Positions 26,914 to 35,961 of a stretch of DNA of 64,000 bases are shown in pieces (within the stretch, counting starts at the first letter, position 1; every line of letters starts with the position of its first letter). Where the stretch lies: assembly GCA_963825635.1 (NCBI GenBank), contig CAWGTU010000001.1, forward strand, positions 1,488,001 through 1,552,000. The letters run 5' to 3'. Below the pieces are notes generated by a model that saw only the letters and a list, made by a program, of their open reading frames with translations, searched no databases and was not told the DNA's origin. The stretch comes from JAOUEA01 sp963825635. GTDB lineage: Bacteria; Actinomycetota; UBA4738; HRBIN12. Both the position numbers and the translations under genes were made by a program.

Positions 26914-28230
26914 TCAGCCCAACACGGGCTTGAGCACGTCGACCAACTGAGGAGACCCTGGCAGCACGTCGAGGTCGTAACGCACGCGCACCGCAGGCTT
27001 GCGGATGTCGATCACCCGTCGCAGGTCGATCGGGGTGCCGATCACGACGAGGTCGACGTCCGCGGCGTCGATGATCTTCTCCATCTCGGCGAGCTGCCCG
27101 TCGCTGTACCCCATCGCCGGCAGCACGGCGCCGACGTCGTACTTCTCGAAGGTGTCGGCGATCGTGCCCAGCGCCCACGGCCTCGGGTCGACGATCTCGG
27201 CCGCGCCGTTGCGCTCGGCCGCGACCACGCCAGCGCCGATCTTCATCGAGCCATGCGTGAGCGTCGGGCCGTCCTCGACCACCAGCACCCGCTTCCCGCG
27301 GATCGCGCCCGCATCGTCGACCGTGACGGCCGAGTTCGCTTTGACAACCGTGGCCGTCGGGTTCACCTCGGCGATCGTCGCGTCGAGCGTGGCGATCTGC
27401 TCCGGACTTGCGGAGTCCAACTTGTTCACCAGGATCACGTCGGCCGCGCGCAGGTTCGCCTCGCCGGGGTGATAGGTCAGCTCGTGACCGGCACGCAACG
27501 GGTCGACGAGCGTGATCCAGACATCGGGTGTGTAGAAGGGCAGGTCGTTGTTGCCTCCGTCCCACAGCAGCACGTCGGCCTCGGCCTGGGCTTGCTCGAG
27601 GATCGCTCCGTAATCGACACCGGCATAGATCACGGTGCCGCTCGTGATGTGCGGCTCGTACTCTTCACGCTCCTCGATCGTGGTGTCGTACCGATCGAGG
27701 TCCTCGAGCACGGCGTACCGCTGCACGCGCTGGGCGACGAGGTCCCCGTACGGCATCGGGTGCCGCACCGCGACGACCGTCTTGCCGGCCTCCTTCAGCA
27801 CCCCGGCGATCGCCCGGGTCGTCTGACTCTTCCCCACGCCGGTCCGCACCGCCACGACCGCCACCGTCGGGATGGTCGCCCGGATCATCGTGGCATCGGG
27901 CCCGAGCATCACGAAGTTCGCGCCCGCCGCGAGCACCTCGCTCGCCTTGTGCATCACGGTCTCGTGCGAGACGTCCGAGTAGCTGAAGACGACGTCGTCG
28001 ACGTCGAGGTCGCGGATCAGCCTGACGAGTTCGGACTCGTCGTAGATCTGGATGCCGTCGGGGTAGGTCGCTCCGGCGATCTCGGCCGGGTAGCGCCGAT
28101 CGTCGATGAAGGGGATCTGGGTCGCCGTGAACGCGACGACCTCCGTCCCTGCATCGTCGCGGTAGACGGTGTTGAAGTTGTGGAAGTCGCGACCCGCGGC
28201 TCCCATGATCAGGACACGTCGCTTCGCCAT
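26914..28230 (-). CDS. Cyclic 2,3-diphosphoglycerate synthetase-like P-loop protein
   Basis: 438 residues. MAKRRVLIMGAAGRDFHNFN begins a Rossmann-like N-terminal domain (to about 130). A P-loop VRTGVGKSQTTRAIAGVLK follows near residue 128, then a GTPase/MinD-like core with LLWDGGNNDLPFY and ILVNKLDSAS. This architecture is annotated as cyclic 2,3-DPG synthetase after the archaeal thermoprotectant enzyme, but the reaction has not been shown for bacterial copies. Pairing with carbamate kinase suggests a shared acyl-phosphate or amino-acid pathway, which is inference. Confidence 0.82.
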   Translation of the reverse strand: MAKRRVLIMGAAGRDFHNFNTVYRDDAGTEVVAFTATQIPFIDDRRYPAEIAGATYPDGIQIYDESELVRLIRDLDVDDVVFSYSDVSHETVMHKASEVLAAGANFVMLGPDATMIRATIPTVAVVAVRTGVGKSQTTRAIAGVLKEAGKTVVAVRHPMPYGDLVAQRVQRYAVLEDLDRYDTTIEEREEYEPHITSGTVIYAGVDYGAILEQAQAEADVLLWDGGNNDLPFYTPDVWITLVDPLRAGHELTYHPGEANLRAADVILVNKLDSASPEQIATLDATIAEVNPTATVVKANSAVTVDDAGAIRGKRVLVVEDGPTLTHGSMKIGAGVVAAERNGAAEIVDPRPWALGTIADTFEKYDVGAVLPAMGYSDGQLAEMEKIIDAADVDLVVIGTPIDLRRVIDIRKPAVRVRYDLDVLPGSPQLVDVLKPVLG

Positions 28231-28367
28231 GACTGACTCCCTCCGGCTCGAAGGCCTGTGACGTCGGAATCGTCTGATGCGCGGAGGCGAACGCGCCTCG
28301 GGGCTCGCGCGCCGCGGCGCCGTCCCCGCTCTTCACCGCGGAGCCTACTCCACGCCGTTCGGGCGGG

Positions 28368-29216
28368 TCAGGGGGCGTGGGCCCCGCGCTCACCGGGACC
28401 CAGGGACCGCCAGCCGTCGTCGCCGACCCGTCCGAACGGACGTGCGAAGTGCGGCACCCCGACCACCCATCCCTCGTGGCGGGCTTCGGCGAGCAGCCGT
28501 CGGCGCGAGTCGGCACCGACGGCAGGATCTTCATCGTGGCTCGAGAGCCAGGTCGGGTGCGCCACCTGGACCGGCAGGTGCAGCAGGTCGCCCGTGATCA
28601 GCACCTGCTCCTCTCCGGCGTCGAGGATCACGCTCCGGTGCCCTGGCGTGTGACCGGGTGTGTGCACCACCCGGAGACCCGCCCCGACCCTGCGGTCGCC
28701 GGGGTCCAGGTCGAGGAGCCCGAGCTGACGGAGCTGCTCCATCTCGGTCACGGCGGCATACGGCTCGTGGCCGTCGCCGAAGAACGTCATGTCGGCGTCG
28801 TGGAGCACGTGCAGGGCGTTGGGGAAGCGTGGCCCCTCACCGGCCCAGACCCCACCCGCATGATCGGCGTGCAGGTGCGAGAGCACGACGACGTCGACGG
28901 CCTCGACGTCGATCCCGGTCGCCTCGAACGCGGCCTCCGCCGTGGTGCCGGAGCCGGGCGCCCACGGCCGATACGGAGGGTAGGCGCCGACGCCCGTGTC
29001 GATCACGGCCGTTCCCCGCGGTCCACGCACGACGAACGCGTGGACGTGCCACGGCCACGACCCCTCGTCGGCGAACGCCCACGGGTGCATGCCACGCTCT
29101 GCCGGCCAGTCCACCTCGTGTCCGGGGCACTCGTCGGCGAGATCGAGCGGCGCGAAGCCGTAGCACGCGACGGAGATCTCCGACGATCCGACGTGCAGGA
29201 CCTCGACGTGCGTCAC
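28368..29216 (-). CDS. MBL-fold metallo-hydrolase
   Basis: 282 residues. The metal site is complete: VVLSHLHADHAGGVW near residue 113, HTPGHTPGHRSVIL near 210 and GDLLHLPVQ. It is an AHL-lactonase/glyoxalase-II-like hydrolase of unknown substrate. Unlike the fragment beside dnaE2, both halves of the site are present. It lies 10 bp from mobA on the same strand. Confidence 0.87.
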   Translation of the reverse strand: MTHVEVLHVGSSEISVACYGFAPLDLADECPGHEVDWPAERGMHPWAFADEGSWPWHVHAFVVRGPRGTAVIDTGVGAYPPYRPWAPGSGTTAEAAFEATGIDVEAVDVVVLSHLHADHAGGVWAGEGPRFPNALHVLHDADMTFFGDGHEPYAAVTEMEQLRQLGLLDLDPGDRRVGAGLRVVHTPGHTPGHRSVILDAGEEQVLITGDLLHLPVQVAHPTWLSSHDEDPAVGADSRRRLLAEARHEGWVVGVPHFARPFGRVGDDGWRSLGPGERGAHAP

Positions 29217-29225
29217 CGCGTGAGC

Positions 29226-29801
29226 CTACGTCGTGTCGAGATCGACCGGCTCGTCGACGTCGCGGAGCGTCGCCCGCTCGGGATCGAGCGCGGTCCACGT
29301 CGCCTCGTCGATCACCGCCATCCCCATCGCCTGCAGCCAGGCACGGAGCGACCGCTCTCCCTGATGGAGCAGAGCCTGTCCGCTGTCACGGCCGGCGGCC
29401 GCACGGATCGCCGCGGGCAGCGGCCGGAACCGATCGCCGTCCTGCAGCGTGACCGCGTCGACCGACGCGTCCGCCGTCACATGCAGCATCTCCACGACGA
29501 CCGCGGTCGACACCCCGGGCATGTCCCCTCCCACGACCACCGCGAGCGGACGCTCGACGTGAGCGAGGCCCGCAACGGCGCCCGCGAGCGGGCCCTCTCC
29601 TTCCCGGAGGTCGCGGACGAGGCGCACCGGCATGCCAGGAGGCATCGGAGGCTGGGGGGCGTCCGGAGCGAGCACCACCACCACATCGCCGGTGATCTCG
29701 GCCACGCGGGCCACCGCGTGGTGCAGGAGCGGTCTGCCGGCATGCATCGCGACGAGCTTGTCGGCGGTGCCGAACCGTGCGGAACGACCGCCCGCCAGCA
29801 C
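29226..29801 (-). CDS. mobA: Molybdenum cofactor guanylyltransferase (MobA-like)
   Basis: 191 residues. The nucleotide-binding loop LAGGRSARFGTADK starts at residue 2, PLLHHAVARV follows, and VVVGGDMPGV holds the metal Asp. It attaches GMP to molybdopterin, giving the guanine dinucleotide form used by formate dehydrogenases. The annotated GTG 29801 leaves fewer residues before the loop than usual; conserved-looking ATGVV lies upstream without a standard start codon. It follows the formate dehydrogenase genes on the same strand. Confidence 0.82.
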   Translation of the reverse strand: MLAGGRSARFGTADKLVAMHAGRPLLHHAVARVAEITGDVVVVLAPDAPQPPMPPGMPVRLVRDLREGEGPLAGAVAGLAHVERPLAVVVGGDMPGVSTAVVVEMLHVTADASVDAVTLQDGDRFRPLPAAIRAAAGRDSGQALLHQGERSLRAWLQAMGMAVIDEATWTALDPERATLRDVDEPVDLDTT

Positions 29802-29835
29802 GACCCCGGTCGCGAGGCCGGTAGTCTCGCTCAGA

Positions 29836-30834
29836 CTAGTTCGTCTCCTGCGCGTCTCGCGGCGATGGGCCCGTGCGGCGCCGGGTGGGGTCGTCTTCCC
29901 GACGGGACTGAACGTACGCGAACCCGAACCGTCCCTTGATGCACAGGTGTCCGCTCGTCACCGCGTTGTCCCACGGACTGGTGACCTTCACGATCTCGTT
30001 GTCCTGCACGTGGAGCTCGAGCTCGCACCCCACACCGCAGTAGGGGCAGATCGTGTTCGTCACGGTCTGCTCCTGCTCGTCCCACGAGCCGTCCTCGCGC
30101 ATCTCGTGCTCGCTGGTGAACATCAGCGCCCCCGTCGGGCAGACCCCGATGCAGTTGCCGCAGTAGACGCAGGCGGACTCGTCGAGCGGTACCGCGTACT
30201 CGGTCGAGATCCGGGCGTCGAACCCGCGGCCGGCCACGGCGATCGCGAACGTGTTCTGGGCGTCGACGCCGCACGCCTCGACGCACTTGTAGCAGAGGAT
30301 GCAGCGCGAGTAGTCGCGGACGTAGAGCTCATTGTCGATCTTCACCGGCTGGGCGACGCCCTCGGCGATCGTGGGATCCTCGGGCGGGTGATGGTGGCCG
30401 GGCTCCCGGCCGTCGCGCTCTCCCGCCTCGAGCTCGGGCATCACGGCGCCGAACCGCTCCGGCTGCGCCTCGTACTCGTGCATCCAGCGGTGCACGTCGG
30501 GGCTCGTGAGCTCCATCTCGACGCTCGACGCGAGGAACTCCATCACCAGCGTGCGCGAGTGCCGGACGCGCTCGGTGTCGGTGGTGACGACCATGCCGTC
30601 CTCGGCCTCGCGGCTGCATGCCGGCACGAGCGTGCGCGAGCCCTCGACCTCCACCACGCACACCCGACACGCGTTCACGGGGGTGAGGTTGTCCGCGAAA
30701 CACAGGGTGGGCGTATCGACCTGGTTCGCGCGACACGCGTCGAGGATCGTGGCGCCCTCGGGCACCCGTGTCTCGACGCCGTCGACCATGATCGAGACGA
30801 GACGTCGGGGCGGATCGAGCGGCACGACGGCCAT
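29836..30834 (-). CDS. NuoG-like formate dehydrogenase subunit fused to the FdhA [4Fe-4S] domain
   Basis: 332 residues. Domain order: [2Fe-2S] plant-type ferredoxin (DACRANQVDTPTLCF, NACRVCVVEVEG, VPACS; about 30-80), a NuoG His/Cys segment, two [4Fe-4S] sites (CILCYKCVEACG near 180, CVYCGNCIGVCPTGA near 225), then TICPYCGVGCELELHV and GHLCIKGRFGFAYVQ (about 255-310). The last part is the [4Fe-4S] domain that normally begins the molybdopterin subunit, but here the chain ends shortly after it. It would carry electrons between the Mo site and the flavin subunit. Third gene of the fdh operon. Confidence 0.88.
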   Translation of the reverse strand: MAVVPLDPPRRLVSIMVDGVETRVPEGATILDACRANQVDTPTLCFADNLTPVNACRVCVVEVEGSRTLVPACSREAEDGMVVTTDTERVRHSRTLVMEFLASSVEMELTSPDVHRWMHEYEAQPERFGAVMPELEAGERDGREPGHHHPPEDPTIAEGVAQPVKIDNELYVRDYSRCILCYKCVEACGVDAQNTFAIAVAGRGFDARISTEYAVPLDESACVYCGNCIGVCPTGALMFTSEHEMREDGSWDEQEQTVTNTICPYCGVGCELELHVQDNEIVKVTSPWDNAVTSGHLCIKGRFGFAYVQSRREDDPTRRRTGPSPRDAQETN

Positions 30835-30836
30835 CG

Positions 30837-32729
30837 CTACGACTCCTGTTCCTCGGTCCGGGTCGGCACCGCGTCGCCTTCGAGGGCATCGACGGCGCCG
30901 CCGCCGAACACCCCGAGCGACGCGATCGCCGACCGCACGGCGTTGGCGGCGGTCTGACCGAGGCCGCAGATCGAGGCATCCCGCATCACCTGGGCGACGT
31001 CTTCGAGCAGCGCGAGCTCGTCGTCGCGCGACCCGAGCGTGCGGCCCTGCACGAGTCGGTGCAGCGCCTCTTCCTGGCGGACGGTGCCGACCCTGCACGG
31101 CACGCATTGCCCGCACGACTCGTCGCGGAAGAACCGCGCGATCCGCAGGCACGTGTCGGTGATGTCGGCCGACGCGTCGAACAGCATCACGACGCCGGAT
31201 CCGAGCGTGTAGCCGCCCTCCCGCGCATCCTCGAACGTCAGCGCGATGTCGAGCCGATCGGCGCCGACGAACCCCCCGGCGGCGCCGCCCAGCAGCACCG
31301 CCTTCAGGGTCGCGCCCCCACGCACGCCGCCCGCGGCCTCGATCACCTGGCGCAGCGTGACGCCGTGCTCGTGCTCGTAGACGCCCGGCCGCTCGACGTC
31401 GCCCGACAGGCAGAAGAGCCTCGGCCCCGTCGAGCCCTCGGAGCCGATCGCCGCGTACGCCTGGCCCCCGATCCGCAGCACCTCGAGCACGTTGATCAGC
31501 GTCTCGACGTTGTTGATGCCCGTGGGCTTGCCGAAGAGGCCGCGCTGCACCGGGAACGGCGGCTTGTTCCGGGGCTCGCCGCGCTTGCCCTCGAGCGAGT
31601 TGAACAGCGCCGTCTCCTCGCCGCAGATGTAGGCCCCGGCGCCGCGACGCAGCTCGATGTCGAACCGGGCGCCGTGGCCCAACACGTCCTCGCCCAGGAA
31701 CCCGTGCAGGCGCGCCTCCTCGATCGCATGCGTGAGCCGCTCGGTCGCGAGCGGGTACTCCCCGCGGATATAGACGTAGCCCTGCTCGCACCCGGTCGTG
31801 ACCCCGGCGATCGTCAATGACTCGATCACGGCGAACGGGTCCTGCTCCATCACGACGCGGTCCTTGAACGTGCCCGGCTCGCTCTCGTCGGCGTTGCACA
31901 CGAAGTAGTGGGGGTGCACGGGTTGTTCGGCGACCGCCTTCCACTTCACGCCGGTCGGGAACGCCGCGCCGCCTCGTCCCATCAGCTTCGCGTCGGTGAT
32001 CTCGCGCAGCGTCCACTCCGGGCCGTGCTCGAGCGCGAGGCGCAGGGCCTCGTAGCCACCATGCGCCCGGTAGTCGTCGATCGAGGAAGGATCGACGATC
32101 CCGACCCGTCGAAGCAACCGGAGGGCCTCTCGGGAACGGACCTCCCCCGCCTGCGGCACGCTCCCGAGCTCGGCGCCCGCGTCGCCCCAGACACCGTCCC
32201 GGATCAACCCGTCGAGCACCTCGTCGGTGATCGGCGCGATCGCCGAGTCGCCTTGGTCACCGGCGCGCTGGATCAGCATCGCCGGAGCCCGCTCGCAGAG
32301 CCCCAGGCAGGGGCTGTGCACGACGCCGACGCCGTCCGACGTCAGACGGTCGGTGACCCTCTGGGCTCCAGCGCGCCGGCAGGCGATGTCGTCACACACG
32401 TGCAGCACCGTCGAGGGGCGCTCCTCGGTCGAGAACATCGCGTAGAACGTCGCGACGCCGTAGGCCTCGGCGGGCGGCACCGTCAGGCGCTCGCAGACGT
32501 AGTTCATGCCGCCCGGGCTGATCCAGCCGACGGCGCCCTGCAGGGCATGCAACGCCGGCAGCAGCAGGTGGCGGTCGTCGCGCACCTCGGCTCCCCCACG
32601 GGCCACCCGATGGTCGAACGCCGACCGTTCGAGCGCGCCGTCCCACGCACTCTCGGGCGCTCCCAGGAGCTCGTCGACCGCGGCGCGCTCGTCGGCCGAC
32701 GGCTCGACCTGCATCAACTTCAGGTCCAC
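30837..32729 (-). CDS. NuoE-NuoF fusion, NAD-linked formate dehydrogenase diaphorase subunit
   Basis: 630 residues. The first ~165 are NuoE-like thioredoxin-fold [2Fe-2S] with HVCDDIACRRAG and SPCLGLCERAPAM cysteines. From about 200 comes NuoF: LMGRGGAAFPTGVKW (FMN/NADH), CNADESEPGTFKDR, GAYICGEETALFNSLEGKRG and the [4Fe-4S] site ESCGQCVPCRVGT near 560. It passes electrons from formate to NAD through FMN. Encoded between the catalytic and ferredoxin subunits, 2 bp from the downstream gene. GTG start at 32729. Confidence 0.92.
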   Translation of the reverse strand: MDLKLMQVEPSADERAAVDELLGAPESAWDGALERSAFDHRVARGGAEVRDDRHLLLPALHALQGAVGWISPGGMNYVCERLTVPPAEAYGVATFYAMFSTEERPSTVLHVCDDIACRRAGAQRVTDRLTSDGVGVVHSPCLGLCERAPAMLIQRAGDQGDSAIAPITDEVLDGLIRDGVWGDAGAELGSVPQAGEVRSREALRLLRRVGIVDPSSIDDYRAHGGYEALRLALEHGPEWTLREITDAKLMGRGGAAFPTGVKWKAVAEQPVHPHYFVCNADESEPGTFKDRVVMEQDPFAVIESLTIAGVTTGCEQGYVYIRGEYPLATERLTHAIEEARLHGFLGEDVLGHGARFDIELRRGAGAYICGEETALFNSLEGKRGEPRNKPPFPVQRGLFGKPTGINNVETLINVLEVLRIGGQAYAAIGSEGSTGPRLFCLSGDVERPGVYEHEHGVTLRQVIEAAGGVRGGATLKAVLLGGAAGGFVGADRLDIALTFEDAREGGYTLGSGVVMLFDASADITDTCLRIARFFRDESCGQCVPCRVGTVRQEEALHRLVQGRTLGSRDDELALLEDVAQVMRDASICGLGQTAANAVRSAIASLGVFGGGAVDALEGDAVPTRTEEQES

Positions 32730-32780
32730 GGCGACTCCAACTGTGGCGTGGGCGGGCGGATGGCGGTCACGACCAGGATG

Positions 32781-34727
32781 CTACTCGCCACCCCCGCCGG
32801 AGACCGACCCGGCCGGCTCGGACTCGGGGAGCTTGTCGATGCGCACCGCGGCCGCCTTGAACTCCGCGGTGCCCGACTTCGGGTCGGTCGCCTCGATCGT
32901 GAGCACGTTCGTGTCGACCTGGTCGGGGAAGTGGAACGTCATGAACACGAGACCGGGCCGCAGCGCCTCGTCGACGTGCACTGGCACCTCGACCGATCCG
33001 CGACGACTCGACACGGCGACGCGCTCCGCTTCGGCGAGGCCGAGCCGCTCGGCGTCCTCGGGCGAGACGTCGATCGTCTCCCCGCGGCGCAGCGGCGACG
33101 TGAACGCGCCCGTCTGCACCCCCGTGTTGTATGAATCGAGGCGCCGACCGGTCGTGAGACGCAAAGGGAACTCCTCGGTGAGCTCGTCCACCGGTGGCTC
33201 GTCGATCACGATCGAGAACGGCGCCTTCGCGCCCTGCGCATCGGGATCGTCGAACTCCCAGAGGCGCGCGTGCAGGAACAGCGTGCCCGGGTGCTCCTCG
33301 TCGGGGCACGGCCACTGGATGCCCCCGAGCTCCTCGAGCCGCTCCCAGCTCATGCCGGCGTGCATCGGGCTGAGGGAGCGGCACTCGTCCCACGCCTGGC
33401 GCGGTGTCACGTCGCCCCAACCTGCGCCCATGCGGTTCGCGAGCTGGTTGATGATCCAGATGTCGTCCCTGGCGTTGCCGGGCGGCCGGAGCGCCGCCCG
33501 CACCCGCTGCACCCTGCGCTCGGAGTTCGTCACCGTGCCCTCGGACTCGAAGGCGCTGTTCGACGCCGGGAACACCACGTCGGCGAGCTCGGCCGTCTTC
33601 GTCAGGAAGATGTCCTGCACGATCAACGTGTCGAGGCCGCGCAACAGCTCGACCGCGTGCTCGTTGTCGGCCTCACTGGAGGCGGGATTCTCCCCGATGC
33701 AGTACACGGCGGTGAGGTCCCCGCGTTCCATCGCCTGGAACATGTTCGTGAGGTGCCACCCGTACTCCGGGAGGATCGGCGCGCCCCAGGCTGCCTCGAA
33801 CTTCGCGCGGGCCGCGGCGTCCTTCTCGACGTCCTGGAAGCCGGGCAGCTTGTTCGGGAGCGCGCCCATGTCGCCGCCCCCCTGCACGTTGTTCTGACCA
33901 CGCAAGGGGTTCACACCGCTGCCATAGGTGCCGATGTGGCCCGTGAGCAGCGACAGGTTGATGAGCGACAGCACGTTGTCGACCGCGTTGTGGTGCTCGG
34001 TGATGCCGAGGGTCCAGCAGATCATCGCCCGGTCGGCCTTCGCGTAGGCATGCGCCACCTCGCGGATCACGTCGGCCGGCACGCCGGTCACGGCCTCGCC
34101 GCGTTCGAGCGTCCAGTCCATGATCGAGTCGACGTACCCGTCGAACCCGAGCGTGGCGCCGCCGACGAACGCGTGGTGCTGCAGGTCGTTCACGACGATC
34201 TCTCGCGCGATCGTGTTCGACAGGGCGATATCGGTGCCGACGTCGATGCCGAGCCAGAGATCGCCCCACTCCGCCGATTCGGTGCGCCGAGGATCGACCA
34301 CGATCAGCCTCGCCCCGCGGTTGACCGCCTTCAGGACGTGGTGGAAGAAGATGGGATGCGCGGCTCGAGCGTTCGAGCCCCACAGCAGGATGAGGTCGGT
34401 GTGCTCGACCTCCTCGTATGAGCTGGTACCGCCACCGGCACCGAAGACGGTGGCCAGACCGACCACCGAAGGCGCGTGTCAGGTGCGGTTACAGCTGTCG
34501 ATGTTATTGCTGCCGAGGACCTGACGGCTGAACTTCCCCGCGACGAAGTTCATCTCGTTCGTGGCCTTCGAGCAGCTGAACACCCCCGTGCCCCAGCCCG
34601 GGTTGCGATCGGCGGCGCGGCGGAGCCCCTCGGCAGCGCGGTCGAGGGCCTCGTCCCACGTGGCCACGCGCAGTTCGCCGTGCTCGCGAACCATCGGCTC
34701 GGTGAGGCGGGTGAGCGTCGTGCTCAT
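32781..34727 (-). CDS. fdhA: Formate dehydrogenase catalytic subunit, selenocysteine-containing
   Basis: 648 residues if the in-frame TGA at 34479-34481 is read as selenocysteine (residue 83). The flanking sequence SNNIDSCNRT-U-HAPSVVGL matches the E. coli FdhF site (NNVDCCARV-U-HGPSVAGL). Downstream the molybdopterin domains are intact: ILLWGSNARAAHPI, VVDPRRTESAEWGDLWLG, QNNVQGGGDMGALPN and a C-terminal dinucleotide-binding domain with LTTGRRLDSYNTGVQTG. The usual N-terminal [4Fe-4S] domain is missing and sits on the subunit encoded at 29836-30834. ATG 34727 has GGAGAG 8 bp upstream. Conventional annotation will split this gene into 84- and 561-residue pieces. Confidence 0.9.
34449..34481 (-). 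promoter_or_regulatory. Sec codon and bacterial SECIS-like hairpin in fdhA
   Basis: After the TGA come 11 nt, then GGUGGUC-GGUCU-GGCCACC: a 7-bp stem (including one U-G pair) with GGUC in the apical loop. In E. coli fdhF the loop GGUC also begins 18 nt after the UGA. Gly-Leu coding could by itself give GGUCUG, but the stem on both sides is an independent feature. SelB would bind here. Confidence 0.75.
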
Positions 34728-34743
34728 CGACACGTCTCTCCTT

Positions 34744-34779
34744 CCAGATCTCTGGCCAGATCTCTGGCCGGATCTCTCG
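34744..34779. repeat. Three 12-bp direct repeats in the fdhA leader
   Basis: CCAGATCTCTGG occurs twice without a gap (34744-34755, 34756-34767), followed by the variant CCGGATCTCTCG (34768-34779). The array ends 17 bp before the fdhA ATG. Each unit is itself nearly palindromic, so it could be a regulator site or a leader structure. Confidence 0.7.
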
Positions 34780-34908
34780 ATCCATCACCGGGGCGACAAC
34801 CCCGTGCTGTCGATTCTACGGCGGAGAGCCACCGAGCCGCCCATCGGGAGGCGACCGCGGACACGGTCGGGTTGGCCATGTGGGGCGTCGGCGGTCCATG
34901 ATGTGCGC

Positions 34909-35961
34909 ATGGACCGTATCCCGATCGGCGATCAGCCCGACGAGCCCGACAACGTCGTCCGGCTCCCCGGAGCAGGCGATACGGAGGTTTCGGCGGGCGA
35001 CGAGATGAGCTACGAGGAAGCGCTGGCAGCGGGCACCGAGGCCGACGCCGATGAGGAGGACGCGCCGACGCCGCCGCCGGGATCGCAGGTCGCAGCCCTG
35101 CTCGAGCAGGGCATGAAGGTCAGCGCCGGTCTGTTCGCGGCGGGCGCGACCGCTCTGGCCGACGCGCTCCGATCGACGATGCCGACGGACGATGACCAGG
35201 CGATCGGTCCGAAGGACCCCGCCGCCACCCTCGCCGGCGCCGGGCTCGGCGCCGCCGTCACCGCGGCCGAGGCGGCCGCCGGCGCCGCCAGGCAGGTCGC
35301 GGACACCGTCGGGCCCGCCGTCACCTGGCTCGTCGAGCCGCGCTTCGCGAAGGATGCCGGCGAGATGGCCGCTGGAGCGGCGCGGGTGCTCGACGGGCAG
35401 TGGAAGGCATCGCAGGCCGAGATGGTCGAGCTCGCAACGTCGTTCCTCGGATCGCTCGTGCCCGAGATCGCGCGGGGGCTCGCCGACCAGGTCGACCTCA
35501 CTGCGCTCGTCCGTGAACGCGTCGACGTGAACGCGATCGTCGAGGACGTCGACATCGATCGCATCCTCGATCGCGTGGACATCGACGCGGTGATCGACCG
35601 GGTCGACATCGACGAGATCGTGGCCCGCGTCGACATGCAGCGCCTCGCGGGATCGTTCCCCGTCGAGACGATCGTGGACCGGGTCGACGTCGATCGCGTG
35701 ATCGAGCGGACGGACTTGGTCGCGATCATCGACCGACTCGACCTGGCCGGCATCGCTCAGGAAGTCATCGACGAGATCGACCTGCCGCGGTTGGTCCGGG
35801 AGTCGTCGGGCATCATGGCGAACGAGACCGTGCAGACCGTCCGCGTACAGGGCATGAACGCGGACCGCCTGGTCTCGAGGGTCGTCGACAAGGTCCTCAG
35901 ACGCGAGGCACGAGAGTTGCTGCCGAGGGGCACTTCGGTATCCGGGGACCAGGCGCCATGA
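34909..35961 (+). CDS. Nonapeptide-repeat protein of unknown function
   Basis: 350 residues. The acidic N-terminus (DEEDAPTPPPGS) is followed by an alanine-rich, partly amphipathic region (AGLGAAVTAAEAAAGAAR). From about residue 200 come at least eight copies of a 9-residue unit of the form D-I/V-D-x-I-V/L-x-R-V (DVNAIVEDV, DIDRILDRV, DIDAVIDRV, DIDEIVARV, DVDRVIERT, DLVAIIDRL), then NADRLVSRVVDKVLRREAREL. No signal peptide. The stop overlaps the next ATG (ATGA), tying it to the RDD protein, so a membrane-associated role is plausible. Family function is not known to me. Confidence 0.8.
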   Translation: MDRIPIGDQPDEPDNVVRLPGAGDTEVSAGDEMSYEEALAAGTEADADEEDAPTPPPGSQVAALLEQGMKVSAGLFAAGATALADALRSTMPTDDDQAIGPKDPAATLAGAGLGAAVTAAEAAAGAARQVADTVGPAVTWLVEPRFAKDAGEMAAGAARVLDGQWKASQAEMVELATSFLGSLVPEIARGLADQVDLTALVRERVDVNAIVEDVDIDRILDRVDIDAVIDRVDIDEIVARVDMQRLAGSFPVETIVDRVDVDRVIERTDLVAIIDRLDLAGIAQEVIDEIDLPRLVRESSGIMANETVQTVRVQGMNADRLVSRVVDKVLRREARELLPRGTSVSGDQAP

